Shown: in pieces, positions 21,472 through 24,460 of the stretch
How the letters are laid out: each line of letters starts with the position of its first letter
Numbering within the stretch: position 1 is the stretch's first letter
Assembly (NCBI GenBank): GCA_036005845.1
Contig: DASYQD010000017.1
Coordinates: 1-24,460, forward strand
Source of the DNA: DASYQD01 sp036005845
GTDB taxonomy: Bacteria; Acidobacteriota; Thermoanaerobaculia; Multivoradales; JAIOJS01
DNA: 24,460 nt
Direction of reading: 5' to 3'
Notes under the pieces: generated by a model
What the model saw: the letters and a program-made list of their open reading frames with translations, nothing else
Told to the model about the DNA's origin: nothing
Database searches by the model: none
Translations under genes and position numbers: made by a program

Positions 21472-22821
21472 ATGAGCTGGCGACGCTTGGCTTCGGTGCG
21501 GTGGGTGGTGGCGGCGGCGCTCTTGCTGGCCGCCTCCGGTCCGGCCTTCGGCGCCGGCTTCGGCATCTTCGAGCAAGGCAGCAAGGCGATGGGCATGGCC
21601 GGCGCGTTCACCGCCCAGGCCGACGATCCGTCGCTGCTCTTCCACAACGCCGGCGGCCTCGCCTTCGTCGACAACGACGAGATCGCGGCGGGCGCCACCT
21701 GGATCAAGGGCCAGAAGGCCGACTTCACCGGCGCCGCGCCGTTCCCCGGCCCGGGCGCGCGCGGCGAGCAGGAGCTGCTCTCCGAGTTCCCGCCGCACCT
21801 CTACTACGTGGCGCCGATCAACCAGACCTGGAAGTGGGGCATCGGCGTCAACGCGCCGTTCGGCCTGGTCACCGAGTGGAAGAACCCCAACACCTTCCCC
21901 GGCCGCTTCCTCTCCACCAAGGCCTCGCTCCAGGCCTTCGACGTCAACCCGACGATCGGCTGGCAGATCTCGCCCAACTTCGGCCTTGGCTTCGGCGCCA
22001 TCGGCCGCTTCTCGAAGGTCGAGCTCAACCGCAACATCGGGGCGATCAACCCCTTCACGCAGACTGCCGTCGACGTCGGCAAGGTGAAGATCGAGAGCGA
22101 CGGCTTCGACAGCGGCTACGGCTGGAACTTCGGTCTGCTGCACAAGGTGACGCCGCGCATCTCCTGGGGCCTCTCCTACCGCAGCAAGATCAGCATCGAC
22201 TACTCGGGTGATGGCCGGCTGACCCAGATCTCCACCGGCAACGCCCAGCTCGACGCCATCATCCGCGCCCGCACGCCGTTCGACACCAAGCTGCCGGTGA
22301 AGACGGGCATCGACTTCCCCGACATGGCGAGCGTCGGCGTCGCCGTCGGCATCACCCCGCGCCTGCTCGTCGAGGTGGACGCCAACTGGACCGGTTGGAG
22401 CTCGTTCGAAGAGGTGGTCATCAAGGGCGACGATCCGACCGCGAGCGCCGTGTTCGGCCCCAACGCCACCCCGGCGCAGAGCCGCGGCACCGTCATCCCC
22501 GAGGGCTGGGACGACGCGATGAACTACCGCCTCGGCGTGCGGCTCGACAGCGGCCCGACGACGCAGTGGCGCTTCGGTTACGTCTACGACGAGACGCCGC
22601 AGCCCGAGGAGGTGGTGAGCCCGCTGCTGCCCGACGCCAACCGCAACGGCTTCACCGCCGGCTACGGCTCGACCGGCCCCGGCCTCAAGTGGGACGTCTC
22701 CGTGATGTACCTCAAGTTCGACCAGCGCGAGCGCCACCGCTCGCTGCCCAACGAGCCGACCTTCAACGGCACCTACGACACCACCGCGTGGCTCTTCGGC
22801 CTCACCATCGGCTGGAAGTAA
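21472..22821 (+). CDS. OmpP1/FadL family outer-membrane transporter
   Basis: This 449-residue protein has a signal peptide (LASVRWVVAAALLLAASGPA, cleaved after AFG). The FadL-type plug follows: GFGIFEQGSKAMGMAGAFTA, then DDPSLLFHNAGGLAFVD, where the family usually has NPAG. The rest alternates strands to a final strand AWLFGLTIGWK with terminal aromatic/basic residues, as expected of a 14-stranded barrel. FadL channels carry long-chain fatty acids or other hydrophobic compounds across the outer membrane. ATG 21472 sits six bases after AGGAGGA; an in-frame TTG one codon upstream is less likely. The GDSL hydrolase begins 36 bases downstream, suggesting linked lipid hydrolysis and uptake. Confidence 0.93.
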   Translation: MSWRRLASVRWVVAAALLLAASGPAFGAGFGIFEQGSKAMGMAGAFTAQADDPSLLFHNAGGLAFVDNDEIAAGATWIKGQKADFTGAAPFPGPGARGEQELLSEFPPHLYYVAPINQTWKWGIGVNAPFGLVTEWKNPNTFPGRFLSTKASLQAFDVNPTIGWQISPNFGLGFGAIGRFSKVELNRNIGAINPFTQTAVDVGKVKIESDGFDSGYGWNFGLLHKVTPRISWGLSYRSKISIDYSGDGRLTQISTGNAQLDAIIRARTPFDTKLPVKTGIDFPDMASVGVAVGITPRLLVEVDANWTGWSSFEEVVIKGDDPTASAVFGPNATPAQSRGTVIPEGWDDAMNYRLGVRLDSGPTTQWRFGYVYDETPQPEEVVSPLLPDANRNGFTAGYGSTGPGLKWDVSVMYLKFDQRERHRSLPNEPTFNGTYDTTAWLFGLTIGWK

Positions 22822-22857
22822 CCACTCCGCTGCACGACAACCGGTAGGAGAACACCC

Positions 22858-24267
22858 ATGAGCAACCGCTTCCGCTTCGCTGCAGCGCTCGCCATCCTCG
22901 CGCTCTGCCTGCTGCCGCAGACGGCGTCCGCCGTCGATACCGGCAGCGCCGACTTCACCCGCTACGTCGCCTTCGGCGACAGCCTGACCGCCGGCTTCTG
23001 CAGCGGCGGCCTGGTGCGCAACTGCCAGCTCGGCAGCTACCCGCTGCTCGTCTTCGCGCAGGCCACCGGCCGCTCGCCGCAGGAGGCGGCCACGGTCTTC
23101 CAGCAGCCGCTGGTGAGCTCGCCCGGCATCAGCGGCCAGGCCGTCTGCCGCAACCCCGCGAGCCCGCTCTACCCCTGCGGCGTGCTGCGCCTGGTGAGCC
23201 TCGCCGGAGCGTCGCCGACGATCCTGCCCATCCCCGGCCAGGCGGTGCCGCAGAACCTCACCCTCCAGCGCCCTTACGACAACCTCGGCGTGCCCGGCGC
23301 CACCGTGCACGACCTGCTGTTCACCACCAGCGGCGGCTTCCACGATCTGATCCTGCGCAACCAAAGCCCGCCCGGCTTCACGGCGCTGCAGCAGGGACTC
23401 TCGACGCATCCGACCTTCGTGACGCTGTGGATCGGCAACAACGACGCGCTCGGCGCCGCCACCGCCGGTGACGAGCGGCTGCTCACGCCGGCGGCGCAGT
23501 TCGACGCCGAGTACCGCGCCATCGCCGGCGCCATCGCCGGCACCGGCGCCAAGATGGCGGTCGCCAATATCCCCGACGTCACCTCGATCCCGTTCGTCAC
23601 CACGGTGTCGCGCTTCGTGCCCAACCCGGCGACGGGCCAGCCGCTGCTCATCAACGGCAACCCGATCCCGCTCATCGGCGAGGACGGCCCGCTGCAGAGC
23701 GGCGACTTCGTGCTGCTCTCGGCGGTCAGCGAGATCCAGGCCGGGCGCGGCATCCCGGCGTCGATCGGCGGCTCCGGCATCCCGCTCTCCGAGAACGCGG
23801 TGCTCACCGCCGGCGAGGCGGCCGTCATCCGCGACCGCGTCAACGCGTACAACGCCACCATCTCGGCGGTGGCCAGCCAGTACGGCGCCGCGCTCGTCGA
23901 CGCCAACGCGTTCCTCAACGACGTGCGCGCGCACGGCATCAACGTCGGCGGCATCACCTACACCAACGCGTTCCTCACCGGCGGCCTCTTCTCGTACGAC
24001 GCGGTGCACCCGACGGCGTTCGGCTACGCCTACATCGCCAACCTCTTCATCGACGCGATCAACGACAAGTTCGGCGGCAACATCGAGCCCGTCGACCTCT
24101 TCCCGTTCGTCTTCGGCACCAACGGCATCGGCAACCCGACTGCCGCGTCGGCGGACTTCTTCGAGCCCGAGAGCGTCGTCTTCAGCCCGGAGGCGACGCA
24201 CAGCGTGATCGACGTCTTCGTCAAGGCGAAGCAGCCGGCGAAGCCGCGCCGGCACCCCAAGCACTGA
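22858..24267 (+). CDS. Secreted GDSL/SGNH-family lipase or esterase
   Basis: This 469-residue protein has a signal peptide (FAAALAILALCLLPQTASA). The catalytic serine is S42 in YVAFGDSLTAGF, block III is GNND (193-196) and the Asp/His pair is D381 and H384 in YDAVHPTAFGY. An oxyanion glycine lies in the DNLGVPGATVHDLL block. Four cysteines (CSGGLVRNC and CRNPASPLYPC) could form disulfides. It is longer than typical SGNH enzymes because of an insertion between GNND and DAVHP. The C-terminal tail is Lys/Pro-rich. A Shine-Dalgarno site (AGGAG) precedes the ATG. Being directly behind fadL, it probably releases acyl chains that FadL takes up. The substrate is not determined. Confidence 0.9.
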   Translation: MSNRFRFAAALAILALCLLPQTASAVDTGSADFTRYVAFGDSLTAGFCSGGLVRNCQLGSYPLLVFAQATGRSPQEAATVFQQPLVSSPGISGQAVCRNPASPLYPCGVLRLVSLAGASPTILPIPGQAVPQNLTLQRPYDNLGVPGATVHDLLFTTSGGFHDLILRNQSPPGFTALQQGLSTHPTFVTLWIGNNDALGAATAGDERLLTPAAQFDAEYRAIAGAIAGTGAKMAVANIPDVTSIPFVTTVSRFVPNPATGQPLLINGNPIPLIGEDGPLQSGDFVLLSAVSEIQAGRGIPASIGGSGIPLSENAVLTAGEAAVIRDRVNAYNATISAVASQYGAALVDANAFLNDVRAHGINVGGITYTNAFLTGGLFSYDAVHPTAFGYAYIANLFIDAINDKFGGNIEPVDLFPFVFGTNGIGNPTAASADFFEPESVVFSPEATHSVIDVFVKAKQPAKPRRHPKH

Positions 24268-24296
24268 GCCTCGGCGCTTCGCGCCGCGCAGCGATT

Positions 24297-24324
24297 CGAA
24301 GGGAGGGGACGGCCCCTCCCTTCG
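24297..24324 (+). terminator. Terminator hairpin after the GDSL hydrolase gene
   Basis: CGAAGGGAGGGG-acgg-CCCCTCCCTTCG is a perfect 12-base-pair stem with a four-base loop, 30 bases after the stop. It ends in TTCGTGCTT instead of a clean T-run. Confidence 0.7.
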
Positions 24325-24362
24325 TGCTTCCAGCGCCGATTTACCGCCGCACTTCCGCCTGC

Positions 24363-24368
24363 TAAAGT
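24363..24368 (+). promoter_or_regulatory. -10-like box TAAAGT for uvrA
   Basis: TAAAGT lies ten bases before the ATG at 24379, with no Shine-Dalgarno site. The transcript would have at most a few leader bases. Confidence 0.4.
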
Positions 24369-24378
24369 GTCCGCCCCC

Positions 24379-24460
24379 ATGGACACGATTTCCATCCGCG
24401 GCGCCCGCGAACACAACCTCAAGAACGTCGACCTCGCCATCCCGCGCAACCAGCTGGTGG
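24379..24460 (+). CDS. uvrA: Excinuclease ABC subunit A, N-terminus (runs off the window)
   Basis: The 27 visible codons begin MDTISIRGAREHNLKNVDLA and continue IPRNQLVV. This matches the invariant UvrA opening (I.IRGAREHNLKNI.L.IPRN.LVV), which leads into the first Walker A motif just beyond the edge. UvrA is the damage-sensing ATPase of nucleotide excision repair. Confidence 0.92.
   Translation, partial: MDTISIRGAREHNLKNVDLAIPRNQLV

Noticed and set aside
21442..24414. Minus-strand open frame of about 990 codons opposite fadL and the GDSL gene
   Set aside because: It is antisense to two genes with signal peptides, motifs, promoter and ribosome sites. The frame stays open because of GC-rich third codon positions.

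Overview
This window comes from a very GC-rich (about 70 % by eye), free-living Gram-negative bacterium. The outer-membrane FadL channel, the lipoprotein signal on a PafA-type phosphatase, the Tat and Sec signal peptides and a DUF4390/NtrY-type kinase pair all point to a diderm. A selenocysteine elongation factor (SelB) and a DNA polymerase I without recognisable proofreading residues narrow it further. My best guess is Acidobacteriota (Thermoanaerobaculia-like). That is an inference from gene content, not a measurement. I see no rRNA, tRNA, CRISPR array, transposase or phage gene.

Layout, left to right. At the left edge is a possible 5' end of an HU-like gene on the minus strand. Positions 194-1207 hold a decayed copy of a locus encoding a zincin-type metallopeptidase, a MogA-like protein and the end of a small membrane protein. 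The intact version lies at 2669-3855. Between the copies are an orphan C-terminal membrane-protein tail (1210-1323) and a Tat-exported PLP enzyme (1334-2629, minus). A single-TM NTF2-like protein follows (3926-4396). Next is a PafA-type phosphatase (4520-6190, minus) flanked by two inverted copies of a GC-rich hairpin repeat. Then come a secreted DUF1326 protein (minus), polA (plus), and a DUF433/DUF5615 antitoxin-toxin pair (plus).

The middle carries a DUF6498 membrane protein and a secreted thioredoxin-like/TPR protein (one minus-strand unit), yqeY and selB (plus, separated by a long palindrome), an unrecognised helical protein and a secreted beta-rich protein (minus). The right part holds an NtrY-like sensor kinase transcribed after a DUF4390 protein (minus), a REP-like palindrome, and smpB translationally coupled to a YbjN-family gene (minus). 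It ends with a fadL-GDSL hydrolase operon (plus) with a textbook promoter and terminator hairpin, and the first codons of uvrA at the right edge.

A recurring feature is regulatory. Many genes lack a Shine-Dalgarno sequence and instead have a TAtaAT-like box ending only 6-8 bases before the start codon, as expected for leaderless mRNAs. Other genes have strong GGAGG sites. I did not find a convincing undescribed multi-gene system. The most unusual items are the decayed duplication, the leaderless start pattern, the repeat families, the Cys-Gly7 thioredoxin/TPR protein and the unidentified gene at 15576-16427.
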